This document shows positions 34,261-45,826 of a stretch of DNA of 64,000 nucleotides, in pieces; position 1 is the first letter of the stretch, and every line of letters begins with the position of its first letter. The stretch comes from Dicyema japonicum (taxonomy: Eukaryota > Dicyemida > Rhombozoa > Dicyemidae), in assembly GCA_011109175.1 (NCBI GenBank), contig RDEW01000054.1, positions 221,885-285,884 of the forward strand, written 5' to 3'. A program made the position numbers and the translations under genes. The notes beneath the pieces were generated by a model. That model did no database searches and was not told the DNA's origin. It saw only the letters and a list, made by a program, of their open reading frames with translations.

Positions 34261-34501
34261 GTAACTAATCTTTGCGTAATGATACATAAATATATTGGAG
34301 TGGTTTCGAAAGAAATGCAAATTTTTGTTGCTCGAGAGGTTAGTGATCACTGATCAGATATTGGGGGATCGTTTGTATTGAGTAAACCTTTTTTAAAAAA
34401 TGTCATGTGGCTCGCCGACGACGTGGTGGCATTTGGAAAAAAAGAACCACACTTTCCCCTATCTTCACCGGTGGACCAATAAAGAAGGCCTGCGCCGCTG
34501 C

Positions 34502-34528
34502 GGAGACATTGAGGCAAACCCTGGACCA
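34502..34528 (+). promoter_or_regulatory. 2A-like translational recoding motif (intact)
   Basis: Encodes GDIEANPGP, again matching D-(V/I)-E-x-N-P-G-P, at residues 35-43 of the ORF. The upstream 34 residues differ from those of the 15.2 kb copy, while the 2A core is conserved, which suggests that the core is the part under selection. Confidence 0.8.
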
Positions 34529-37188
34529 ACCAGAATAGTCCAACTGAACATAAATGGAATCAAGAACAAAATACTCGAACTTCGGACATTTGTGAAAGAA
34601 AATCACATTGATCTCCTGCTAATTCAAGAGTCGAAACTTTCTCCAAAGAATTCAACACCAGTATTTCCGGGATTCACAGTAATTCGCCGTGACAGAATTG
34701 GCAAACTTGGTGAAGTCTTCTCACAGTTATCCGCAACGCATTCCGTTGAGGACTTAACCAACAGTGCTTACACTATGCTTAAAGGATATGGAAATCTCGA
34801 ACTTTTGGTTACCAAAATACGATTCCCAAGACTATCAATAATAAGTGTCAACGCATATCGCCCACCGCACAGTTCCTGCTCGTTCAGTACCCCCGACTCA
34901 CTCCTCTCGCGTCACTAAATGATGTGATTATCTGTGGTGACTTCAATGCGAAGCACCCACTGTGGCTGACAGGACAAACCTACGACAAAAGAGGGAAGAT
35001 GATAATTGAGGACCTCCACAGCCTATGTATACTCAATTATCCTGCATCTCATACAAGAACACCTACTCGATGTAATGATAAACCTTCTTCTATCGACATC
35101 TCATTGTCATCACCGTCCTTGGCCCCACTTATTGACTGGTCAGTGAAGTATGACATCAGGAGTGACCACAACCCAATATTTTGGAGGTCAAATCAAGGTC
35201 ACGGATAAAAGGACAATGCCCAACAATAACTAACTACAGCCTTGCGAATTGGAAAGGATTCAAGGAATACGTCGATAATTGTATTGGACTATTAAATTTC
35301 CCCACTTTTCCCTCCGTCAAACAATTAGTGAAATGGTTCAACTCCATTATAAACGATGCGAAAAAGAATTACATTCCTATGGGGAGACAACCAACGTCAT
35401 CAAAACGTTTAACACAACGACGAAACATCTGACCAGAGAACGAAATAATCTAAAGATGGTAAAATCGCCAACAGAAGAGAACATCAGGAAAATACGAGAA
35501 TTGAACAGAGAGATCGACAACAACATCAGGACAGAAAATGCAAATAGATGGACGAGACTATCGAAAGCTCTCTACAAAAAACCCCCCAATGCAAAGAGTG
35601 TGGAAATGGATCAAAAACATCAAAAGATTTTCCCCAGAGAGAAAAGTCGAAGTCTACATAAAACCAGACACTCTGATAAAATATTACACATCTATATCCT
35701 ACAGGAAGTTTTCAAAAGAACACCAAGTATTCCTGAAAAAGATTGAACCGAAACGCTCCGATGACTGGATCCTATTTACTTATTTATTTACTAGTCAGGA
35801 TGTTCGCAGAGCCATATCCAAGGCCAACAACTCAGAGGCCAAAGGACCAGACAACATAACCACATGTGAACTGAAGCACCTAGGCCATCGAGCCCTGGAA
35901 CTATTAGCCTATATATTCAACCTATCCATTAACACAAATACAATCCCTGAAATATGGAAGAAGTCTCTAATCAGACCTATCCGAAAACCCAACAAACCAA
36001 TAGATGAACCATCTTCCTATCGCCCAATATCTATTCTAAGTCCAGTCTCAAGGATCCTTGAAAGGCTTGTTTTGGAAAAAATACAAGACTCAATCTCAAT
36101 ACCTCCGACCCAGCACAAATTCCGGGACAACCATTCGACAACAACACACCTTACAACCCTCACACAATTCATTGCGGAAGGATTTAACTCCCCCAAACCC
36201 CATCAGAGGAAAGTACTTATATCCGTGGACATCACAAAAGCGTTCGACTCAGTCCTAGGAAACTCCTAATAAAGAAAATATACGAAACCAACATCCATTC
36301 GAACCTGAAACTTTGGCTTGGAAACTTCCTAAATGGAAGTCGAGCACAAGTACTCTGCAACAACATCAAATCAAGATCTCGCTATTTCCCAAATGGAGTT
36401 CTTCAAGGCTCCCCACTATCACCCCAACTCTTCAATCTCTACATAAACGACATGCCACAAACCCGTAATGAAAACTGTCTAATCCTGTCCTATGCTACGA
36501 TATCATTTTTGCCTCCAAGAACAGAAGCATTCAATCAGCGACACAGTTGGCTCAACAAATGCTCGACAACCTGGAACTATGGCTCTCAAAGCGGAGACTC
36601 GACACATCAGCAGCAAAGTCCTTAGTCACACTGTTTACCACCTACAAGAGACAGCTCTGTATCGAACCAAAAGTCTTTATGAAGAACGAAGCTATCTCTA
36701 TTAACAAAACACCGAAGATTCTGGGAGTAACTTTTGATCAGGGACTCACCTTTATCCGGCATGTTGAAAACAAAGTAACTTCTGCTCTGAAAAAAATGAG
36801 AATTTTAAAAGTGCTCTCAAAAACACTTAGAGACCAAACTGGTGTCCTTGCCACGATTTACAAACAATTTATTCGACCAACGATGACGTATGCAAGTCCT
36901 TCATGGGCAATGCAAATGTCACGATCTTCCTCATTGAAATTATCCGCAATCAAAAAGACTGCAATAAAGTTAATTGGACCAGATCACAATATCCAACCCA
37001 TTGAAAACTTTTTAATCGAACTACAACGGAAACTATTAAAGGAGGCTATTCTACCGAGCTGCCCTCTATTCCAAATACTATCGAATTATCTACAATCATA
37101 CAGAAATTTTGAGCCGATGCCAAGTCCAATGAGAAAAGCTGTTCAGGATTCTCGATTCCGCTGGACTCGTCCTCACCTTTGTCGGTCT

Positions 37189-37243
37189 GGGATCACTTAG
37201 TTAGATGAGAACTTTTATTCCTTTTCTTTGACCCAGTGATCCT
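37189..37243 (+). promoter_or_regulatory. LINE A 3'-terminal stem-loop
   Basis: GGGATCACT (37,189-37,197) pairs with AGTGATCCT (37,235-37,243) across a loop of about 37 nt, followed by GGGG and the (TAA)n tail. The 5' arm also encodes the last codons Gly-Ile-Thr and the stop. Equivalent stems are visible in the other family A copies. In LINEs of the CR1/L2 kind such stem-loops bind the RT to start reverse transcription. Confidence 0.65.
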
Positions 37244-37261
37244 GGGGGTAATAATAATAAA

Positions 37262-37530
37262 GCTTTTTTAAGATTTTCCAGAAATCAAGTATGGCAGAGT
37301 GCGAATTGTCGTGATAAAATCTTTCCATTGTTTGGTCTTGTGTTTTAAAATGAGATTGTAAATTTGTTCATTTATCTCAGATATTTTGTATTTGTCGGAG
37401 TCATCGATTTGATCCATCTGTAAAAAATAAAAAATTCGATTTGAGACTAATACATGAGAAATATTTTTGTGTTGTTCAATTTTATAAGTTGTCTGTCATT
37501 GAAATCAAATTGTGGTGTGTAAGAAACTTT
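37262..37530 (-). other. Possible gene or LINE linker fragment next to the pogo-like insertion
   Basis: Minus strand 37,420-37,262 reads MDQIDDSDKYKISEINEQI and WKDFITTIRTLP before a stop, preceded by a good acceptor (TTTTTTATTTTTTACAG). Farther 5' a second open stretch reads GKVSYTPQFDFNDRQLIKLN up to the transposon border at 37,539. The phases do not join with the visible splice sites. It may be the end of a host gene cut by the transposon, or a decayed LINE linker. Confidence 0.3.
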
Positions 37531-37538
37531 CCCTTATA

Positions 37539-38380
37539 CAGTGTAACCCCGGTTTGAGGCGCTTTTTGCCCCGAAAACAGGGGTTATTGTTTTTTCCATT
37601 CTAAAATCTTTTATTTTAAACATATAAATGTAAGAGATTTTATTTTATGATTAATAATATCTATCAAGTCGCTCTTTAACGAAGTAATCGGTTATTTTTC
37701 CTCCAATTTTGTAACCATTTCGGATGTTTCTCATTACTGTCATTCGGAATTCGTAGAATTTTTTAATGACTTTAACTTCGTATAGATAATAGTGTCGCAT
37801 TCAATAATTTCTTCATCATCAGCCTCGGTTAATATTTCATTTACAGCTTCGATCATTATTTCATCAGTTAGAAGATCATCAATATTTAAGACATCACGAT
37901 TTTTTCAATTTGTTTCCAACAATCTGTGATTGAAATTTCTGTTACTTCATTCCAACTTTTTGAAACCAGCATTACAACCTGACGAAGGTTTAGTTCTGAA
38001 AGACTTTCTTTAAGATCACTTTCGATGTCTTGAAGACATAAAAATTCGGTTAAAAAATCGAAATTTTTGAAACAGCGAGGTTTATTAAATTTCCCAATAA
38101 TCAATGGTTCAAGTTTTTCACCCTCATAATTGCTACATAGAAGTACTGTAATCCAATTTTTGATGCAACAATAAAGCATTTTTTAATGATTGGGCCTGAT
38201 AATAGAAAATTATGTTCTCTGAGTTTCTGGAATATTTCAAATACTTTGTGCCCTGGTTTGGGGCTCCAGGAAATTTCCAAATTTGGAAATTAATGCTGGA
38301 AAATTGACTCCAAATGAAAAATGCCCCGAAATGCGGGGATGCCCCACCGCCGGGGTGTGCCCCGAAACGGGGTCGGACTT
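37539..38380 (-). mobile_element. pogo/Tigger-like DNA transposon, decayed
   Basis: Flanked by TA on both sides. The left end CAGTGTAACCCCGGTTTGAG matches the inverted right end (AAGTCCGACCCCGTTTCGGG read on minus) over about 28 bp. The minus strand inside encodes ITVLLCSNYEGEKLEPLIIG, KFNKPRCFKNF and, later, NLRQVVMLVSKSWNEVTE and TDCWKQIEKIV, which match the DDE transposase and C-terminal region of pogo/Tigger (CENP-B-like) elements. The N-terminal DNA-binding part is gone and the element is only 842 bp. The words CCCCG and GCCCCGAAA recur several times near the right end. Confidence 0.8.
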
Positions 38381-38384
38381 TATA

Positions 38385-38795
38385 TCGAGAAACAGACTGG
38401 GAGAAAAGAAGATATCAAGAACCTGTCAAATGTCCAGATGGTGAGGCATAACGAGTGTATAAACCAGCCTTGTTCAGAAATACAAAAACTAATATTTTGT
38501 AGAATTTGAAATCCACGTTGTTTGGCTTGTTAAAGTCAATTAGACAAGAAGTGGGTCTTATAATCTTCGAAGAAAATAGCATGTTGAATTACGTAAAGAA
38601 GATGGAAGTTTAGCATCTAATTATTGTGTGACAAAAAAGATATGAGAGAAGAATAAAGTGATAATGGTAAAAGGTCTTATTGATGTTTCATTTGGATGGA
38701 CGTACTTTCAATGCGCCGTAATGTCCATCTTCAGATTCTAACAAACAACAATGAGATCCAATGTAATAAAAGATTTCATTTGCCAAAAAAGCCAA
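38385..38795. other. Spacer, mostly unassigned
   Basis: At 38,420-38,480 the plus strand contains VRHNECINQPC, weakly like the 'RHNEVVRxxH' block of the restriction-like-endonuclease retroelement at 57 kb. Nothing else recognised. Confidence 0.35.
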
Positions 38796-38803
38796 AATTT
38801 AAA

Positions 38804-38840
38804 GCCCCGTACGGGACTCGAACCCGTGACCCTGTAATCA
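38804..38840 (-). pseudogene. tRNA 3'-half
   Basis: On the minus strand a perfect T-arm (ACGGG-TTCGAGT-CCCGT) is followed by ACGGGGC, a plausible 3' acceptor strand, and then T-rich sequence. No matching 5' acceptor strand (GCCCCGT) lies upstream, and the D-arm is absent. It is most likely a truncated tRNA gene or the head of a SINE. It lies just beyond the 3' end of the LAR-like gene. Confidence 0.6.
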
Positions 38841-38940
38841 ACTAACTTAATCTCAAAAATTTATAAAATATAAAGGTTTTTAGTTTCATTTATGTTAATT
38901 AACAAAATTTTCAACACTAGTAATAATTTAATTATTTTAT

Positions 38941-41900
38941 TTATTCCTTTTGTAACTTCATATTAATAAATTCAAATATGGCTTTGTAGCATGTATTATA
39001 CTGAATCTAAAAAATATGATTATTATACTATTGTTCTAATCATTCCCATTTTTTGTTGTCTTAATCTTATGATTGTCCCCATTATATCCATATTATTATA
39101 AATTTGCATCTGTTGCAACAAATTAAACAACGTAATAAAAATTCCACAACGATCCGAACCAGAACTATATAAATTTGATTTCAATACCTGCAAACAATAG
39201 TTAAAGGTGATAAAGTTATCGTTGATGTTTTTAACATTATTTCTTGTACAAAGTTAATAAAGTTTCCTAGATGAAGGATACCACGCTTATTCCATTTAGT
39301 GTAATAATATTGACTGATAATTAAGGATTCTTTCGTCTTATTAATATTTAAGGAAATATTTCGTACCGTTAAATTTGTAATTTTCACTTTTTTGAAAATA
39401 TATTGGTTGGTTATTGACTCACCTAACGATTCAATTCTAAACTGTTCATATTCAACGGAAGAATTTTCCAACCAAATAGTAGGACATTTTTTCTATAATT
39501 AATTTTATAAACCGATACATCACCATGATTTTGAAAACAACATAAAACTATTAAAAATCTTGTTTTTGAATGCCACAGCATATGAATAAAATCATTGATT
39601 GTTTCTTCAAATGGACACTGTGCAGCTAATATTGAATTTGCTTTTTTAAAACTCTATTAAATTGGTAATAAAATAATTTTACATCAATATAGCATGCATT
39701 TATGTATAAATTGCTTTTGCTCGACTGAAAAATAAATCTATTTTCGTCAACTAAATTAATTTCAATCATATAATACATGGAAGTGTGTCTGTAAAACGAT
39801 TTTTCATAAAATTTTCTTTTGAAACTGCGATTGTCATATTATATAAATATTTCGAGTGATGTTTCAACCTCTATTATATTTAAATTATTCAAAAAACCAT
39901 AAATTCGGTTTCAAAATATTCACTTTTTGTATAAAAATTTTTTAATTTATCAATTTCAATAATATGAGTTGATACTTCAATGATTTCTACTGAAATTTCA
40001 TACAACAATAAATAATCATATGTGTTAAAGGATGTAGGTGGAAATTCTGTAATAAGTTTTTCAACATCATCAAAAATATTAATCATAGTTTTTGAATGAA
40101 AAGAACTCATTACGTTATCAATAATTAGATATAATCCAACAAAATTTTTTTTTTGCTAAAAGTAAATCTAAAATAAACCTATTATAAATCAAGCAATATT
40201 GATATTTAAAGTTAGTTTTATAAAATTTTCTTACTATTTGTAAAAATCTAATAAAAGAAGATGTATTCCACGTTTTGTAATCAATCATATGTAAATGGAA
40301 ACAATCTATTATTTTATCATTACCCGGCTATGTTAATTATACAAATACAACTGCAATAAATTTAAACTGACAATGAGTAAATTCTGCTAGAACATTTGTT
40401 TGGATAAATTTTATTGATTTATCGTCATTTTTTGAAAAATAAGTTTGATTAATTATGTCATCCTATATTTAAATAAAAAGTTACAATAAATTCAGCTGTA
40501 TTTCCTATTGATATTATAGTAACTATATTTAATTGATAAATTTTATTCCAGAAACTTCCAGGTGATTTCAGAAACACCTATAAAATTAATAAAATGCTTT
40601 TCAAATACATCAACATTCATGCACCAACTTTTGTTTTTAAAACAATTGATTAGATAACTTTCAACATCCAAATGTTCAATAGTATTGTTCATTTTTTTAA
40701 GTTTCTGTGCTTTAGTGAGTAGATTAAATTCTTTTATTAAATTATCTTTATTTTCTTTCAGAATATTATAATGTTCTATGAAACTAGTATAGTTCATCAA
40801 TTTTTTTTTCGAATGGAGAACTTAAAAATTAAGAATTCGTATTTACTTGAATTTAAAAAAATTCCAGGTTCACTTGTTCGAGAAGAGTGTTTTTTCTGAA
40901 AAAATAATTCTTTAGAATTATTTAAGTTTGCATGCAACATGGTAGAATGATTTTTTCCCCTGCAAAGTTTTATTTTAAAATGTTAACTTTTTATAAGATC
41001 TAATCAAAATTCCACATATTAAAGAAATTAACGCTATCAATCCGAATGCAATAGCAGCATAATGCCATGAAAGGAGATTAATCGAACTTTTACTTATCAA
41101 AATTAGGGTTTTACTAAACTCACTGGTACCATAAATCTAAAATAATTGTGCATAGTTTAATTACATTTTTACTAACAAAATATCGAATAGCAAATCGATA
41201 TTTTTTATTTTTTAAAAGTTTCACATTTTTGTATCCATTTCTAATGAATCCATCTCCAATTTCTAAATTAGTCTGAATGTTTCTTCCATACCATTTTGCT
41301 AATAAACAAATGTCCAATAAACAGTAATCTGAAAAATTTTGGATTATCTTAATTTTTTATTTGAATATATACATTATTAAAAAATAATTTTTGATTCCAC
41401 ATTTTTTCAGACACAACTGCAAGAATACTATATGCTATTATTCCATTTATTTCTGATGCATTTTCTAAATAAACCATTATTTTATTTTTGTCCCAATAAA
41501 TTTTCGGAGGCTTTAAATTACGAGGGGCTAAAACGCTTGATGAAATTTATTTACCAGATTTATTTGTGAATGTTATAAATTTAGATGGCGTACCAATTTT
41601 TCCATTGTAATATTCAGAATTTATTGTGATCACATACGTCATATAAGGAATGAGACCATTTATTTTTATATTTTCTAAAGTTCTATTATTAGCAATTAAA
41701 ATCATTTTCCTAGAGAGGTTGACGTAATCCAACATGTTATATTCAGTCAAATATTTTTTATACCCATGATAATGTATCTTAAAATTTTAATAAATATATT
41801 ATACAATATAATGTCTTACATTTAAATTTTTTGGTTTTTTAATTTTAATATTAACTGATATATCGGTTGAAGTATTTGATAAAATTATTAATTCATCGTA

Positions 41901-44544
41901 AATTTCTATAAAAAAATTCATCAATTATTAAACCTCCACCAATTAAAACTTCTCTATTTTTTTCTCCAAATACTCCGAATTGTTTAGCTTGTATTAAGCA
42001 TAAATATGATTTTCGTTTGATTAATCCACAAATTTTATAATTATATGAATTTGTTTCATAAATTGTAGCTGATTTATTTGAATTTAATTCAGAACATAGG
42101 ATTCTCAACTTTTCAAAAACTTCGTTAAATTTAAATAAAGCACAGGTTGAGTTCAATCGATAACAATTCACAATTGGTGGTGAAGGACCTAGATTAATTC
42201 AAATAACTTAATAACCCTTATAAACAATATTTTTATTAGTTTCGTAGATTCATTGCTATATCCTTCAGAATTAAAAGCCAATAGTCTAATGAACATAATA
42301 CAATTTTCGGGCAAATTTCCGATGGAAATAACATTATCAAAAAGTTTATACATTTTCTCTTGACTATTTTCACAATAAAATATAAATTTGTAGAAATTAA
42401 TCAGATTAGCTGATGTATTTGCATTATTCCATTTTATTAATACACTATTTGGTGATGAAACACTTATTGTAATATTTCGCGGCGGATCGGGTACTAATTA
42501 TAAATAGTTGAATTTATTAAACCTTTATTTTTAGTTCTAATTATTTTTGACTTGGATAAAGGGCCTTCTCCGAATTCATTTACCATGCTAGTAAAAATTT
42601 TGTAGTAAGTATATGATTTTAATTCTTTAATAACAGTTTTTTGTAGAAATGTATTTTTTACATTTAAATAAATATTGATTTTTCTTAGGGAAATATTATT
42701 TTCTTCCAAATAAATGCGATAATAACTAATATTGTCTTCTAAACGACTAAATGGTAACCAATTTATTTCTATTTCATTAGAATTAATTGGAAATGCACTG
42801 ATAAGTAAAGGTGAATATATTGGTTCTATTTTTAGGTACTTTAAATTTACTGTATTTATGAGTCTTAATTTCAACATTTTTTAAATAAGGACCTTCCTCT
42901 TTTAGAGTTATTGCTGAAATTGATATTTTATACATAGTATTTGGTAACAAATTGTCAAAAAAAATTTCTTCGTTATTGACAGTTGTTGTTTCCTAAATAT
43001 AAAAAAATATTCAAATATTTTGTAACTAAATACATAATCAATACTTAATGTTATATTAATAATATCAAATTAAATACTTTCCAGTAAATTTGACTGATTT
43101 CTTTTATATATAACTTGTAGTTTTTGATTAATATATTTTTATTAATTTTCCATTTTATAGCGATGCTATGTGATGTGATACTGGTTACATTTATTTGTAT
43201 TTAAATAATGGATCTATAAAAATAAAAATTTTTTAAACATATTTTTGACATATTTAGGTAATCACAGGACTTTTAATTGTTCGCAGAAGTCGTATTCTAT
43301 GGATAGTAATAAAATATTCCATTCTTTTTAAGTTATTTATAGATAAAATATTTTTTCTTGTGCTCAAAAAGGGAGGAACAATCGTATTATTAATATGGTT
43401 TGCTGATGTTCCTATATATACCTCGTAGTTCTATTAAAATAAATTTATTTCTAAATATGTTACAATATCAGTCGTTGAAGGATACCAATAAATTAAAGCT
43501 GATGAATTTGTGATGGCCCATGCCTTAATATCAAAAAATGAATTATAAATATCTATTCAAATCAATAATTGATAAAAATCAACCATATTGAATAAATTCA
43601 ATTTTCTTAATAATAGTTCCAATAGTAGAGTAACCAATACACATGAATTTTTGAATTGATAAAGTTTGGTTCATAGTCATAATATTATTATTTATAATTT
43701 TAAATTTGTCGTTAATCCAAAAAATTTTCGGTTTTGGAATTCCTTCTATTTTGCATGTAATTATTTTTTCCTTCTTTATTATGTAAGTATCATTCAAAAT
43801 AGTTGAAAAGTACGGGAAAATATCCAAATCTTAAATAATTTGTTATTATTTGATACCAATTGTCACTTCAATATTCTTAGACAATGCAATTCCATGACGG
43901 TTAACGGCCAAGCAAAAATAGTCTCCGCTAGAATTGACATTTATTTGTTTTTCGTCATTTGACTCTTAAAGTAAAAAAATAAATTTTAAAACTATTTAAT
44001 GGTTCGAAAATTTCATAGTTTTTAAACCATATAATTTTTAATGGCAATTCACCATTTGCATGACAGTATAAATAATGTAAACCAAAATCATTTGAAAAAT
44101 ATGACGGTTTTTCATTTATTCTAGGAAATCCTTGAAATTTTAAAATAAATTTAAACCAGTTTTCCATTCCAAAAATGTTAACTTCATTGTTCTTTTAATC
44201 ATACGACCATATACATCAAATCCATAACAAGATAATGACAGATTTTTATTTGAATCGACTTCAATATTAAAAAAATTTAAATTTTCTGATATATAAATTT
44301 TGGAATTATTTGTTTCCAATGACCAATAAATGATCGCTTTTATAATACCCGAGTTAACGCACCAAGCCATTGCTCTTTTTTCTGTTTCATATTGAAGATT
44401 ATCAAAAATTGTTGTAATATTAATATCGTCTAGTTGGATTAAACAATATTTACTTTTAAGGGGTAAGTTATATTGACACTTTAAAATAGATATTATTAGA
44501 AATATTGAAGAAAGCATGAAAATTGAATTTAATGAATTTGACAA
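38941..44544 (-). CDS. LAR-type receptor protein tyrosine phosphatase, catalytically impaired
   Basis: Large multi-exon receptor. Exon 1 has a signal peptide (MSNSLNSIFMLSSIFLIISI, LKCQ). Then Ig-like parts (LHYLYCHANGELPLKIIWFK, GDYFCLAVNRHGIALSK; ITCKIEGIPKPKIFWINDKF), about seven fibronectin III repeats (INWLPFSRLEDNISYYRIYL, EFGEGPLSKSKI; PPRNITISVSSPNSVLIKW; KICGLIKRKSYLCLIQA), and a TM helix at about 41,075-41,000 (YAAIAFGLIALISLICGILI, then RSYKK). Inside the cell are tandem phosphatase domains. D1 (TSFIEHYNILKENKDNLIKE to YDYLLLYEISVEII) shows no HCxxGxGR loop and a WPD loop reading MIDYKTW. D2 (CPTIWLENSSVEYEQFRIES, GIFITLFNLLQQMQ) has VCSSGSDRCG for the P-loop, keeping Cys-x5-Arg, but WNKRG instead of WPDxG. 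Layout is that of LAR/PTPRD/F/S adhesion receptors. Exon limits are approximate. Confidence 0.75.
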
Positions 44545-44900
44545 ACTATGAAATTGCTAAATATAAAAAATATACATGAAAAAATATTTAAATTTATAAA
44601 CAAGCAATCCTAGTACAAATATCTATAATAAAATAACATGGCTAATTAAATAAACGTATCGATTAAAAACATTGCCTTTTCATACTTAGTTAATTATCTA
44701 TTCGAATTATTTTTATTCAATTATTAAAACTAATAATCAATACATTTTAATGATGTCTTATATTAATGGTTTATTAACTAGACATGGTTCTAATGTTTGC
44801 ATCAAACATAGAGGGTATATAACTCGTACAATAGCAGATGAGTAGATTATTTATGTTGAATTACAGTTAGTTTGCCTATTTAAGCTTTCCGCCTCCGTGT
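44545..44900. other. AT-rich spacer upstream of the LAR-like gene
   Basis: No gene recognised. It should contain the promoter of the LAR-like gene and the 3' flank of the unidentified gene. Confidence 0.5.
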
Positions 44901-44914
44901 AGACACCTTCCTAG

Positions 44915-45725
44915 GATATATTGTAATCCCCAAGGACTGGAGGTGGTCTTTTAACCATTGGGAAAAACGGACTATTCTTGATGGATACAAGCCACAGGTC
45001 AGAGTTTAAGTCAAATTCTGTCTAAAAATAAACTACGATCAAGCAAGAATGTTTTCATTCTTTTTGGATAACTTTGGTTAACTTTATACCTCACTCCAAT
45101 GATCATATCTCACATCCGAAATCTCAAACCTATCATGTTTTGTTATATTAAAAAACTAAGAAGAAAAAAATCAGATTAGGAAAAAACGAAACCTACATAT
45201 CTATCAAAATGCTTTTCCTCGTTAACTGGACTTATTACATAGAAAGTGAAATATGGTTTTTCAAACGATCATAACCCAAATAACAACACGCTATAATGGG
45301 AGGTGAACCTTTTACGTCAAATGTTGGAAAGGCGCCAATTAGAGGTAGTTCAATCTCAACATTAAATAAGACAAAATCAGATATGTAAACTCCCTATGTC
45401 AAATCTACCCATCAAACAAAGTTCGAGTTACCCCCTAAAGATCAGAAATTTATTGACTGGAGTTTTAAAATGTGAAGATCTTTTTCATGAAAAAGCTTCT
45501 TGAAGCTTCTCCGTTAAGGAACGGAAATCAAAAAATAACTTCTGTCCTAATTAATAAAATTAGCAAAATACCATTTTAAAGAACAGGAAATGCCTCCATT
45601 CGAGATACGCGTTGTTCGGTTATAAAAATATTTATTTCGTCAACTACCATAGAATAGTGTAGCAGCATATTGTCATATTTTGTGTCATATTTAGGGTTCA
45701 AATGATCAAAATTGAATTTATCTTA
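44915..45725 (-). CDS. Unidentified multi-exon gene, divergent from PWP2
   Basis: I do not recognise this gene. The minus strand shows stretches that look coding: MLLHYSMVVDEINIFITEQR then VSRMEAF (about 45,655-45,575), QKLFFDFRSLTEKLQEAF (about 45,540-45,490), YISDFVLFNVEIELPLIGAF then PTFD (about 45,395-45,320), SPVNEEKHFDRY, ITKHDRFEISDVRYDHWSE (about 45,140-45,085), and a C-terminal EFDLNSDLWLVSIKNSPFFP to GDYNIS-stop (ending about 44,916). Short introns with GT/AG ends separate them, e.g. a 25-nt one before QKLFF. Not every junction keeps phase in my reading, and no signature motif is visible. The likely 5' end is within 150 bp of the PWP2 start, so the two may share a promoter region. 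It could be a decayed gene. Confidence 0.45.
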
Positions 45726-45826
45726 ACAAAATGACTTAAAGATTTTTTTATTTAATTATTATTTACTTAATTATCTAATTTAATTTTTTAAATAAACATC
45801 ACACGTGTGGCAGTATTGTGTGTTTG

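Larger units (their letters stand above)
34395..37255 (+). mobile_element. LINE family A, near full-length with intact 2A-like peptide
   Basis: From ATG 34,400 the ORF carries GDIEANPGP at 34,502-34,528, then VQLNINGIKNKILELRTFV, LLIQESKLS. Endonuclease continues at 34,924 (IICGDFNAKHPLW, PSSIDISLSSPS, RSDHNPIF), linker in two more frames, RT in ORF 35,538-36,269 (GPDNITTCELKHL, YRPISILSPVSRILERLV, STTTHLTTLTQFI, DITKAFDSV), then NGVLQGSPLSPQLFNLYI. The YADD site at about 36,492 is destroyed by a 2-base deletion. C-terminus ORF 36,547-37,200 ends CRSGIT. The 3' stem-loop spans 37,189-37,243 and the tail is TAATAATAATAA. At least six frame changes. Confidence 0.92.

Noticed and set aside
38804-38840. 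Functional tRNA gene
   Set aside because: Only the T-arm and 3' acceptor strand are present; no D-arm or 5' acceptor strand is found upstream.
44915-45725. Assignment of the unidentified gene to a named ciliary membrane protein
   Set aside because: A faint resemblance of one stretch to a transition-zone protein was considered, but the other exons do not follow and no signature is visible.
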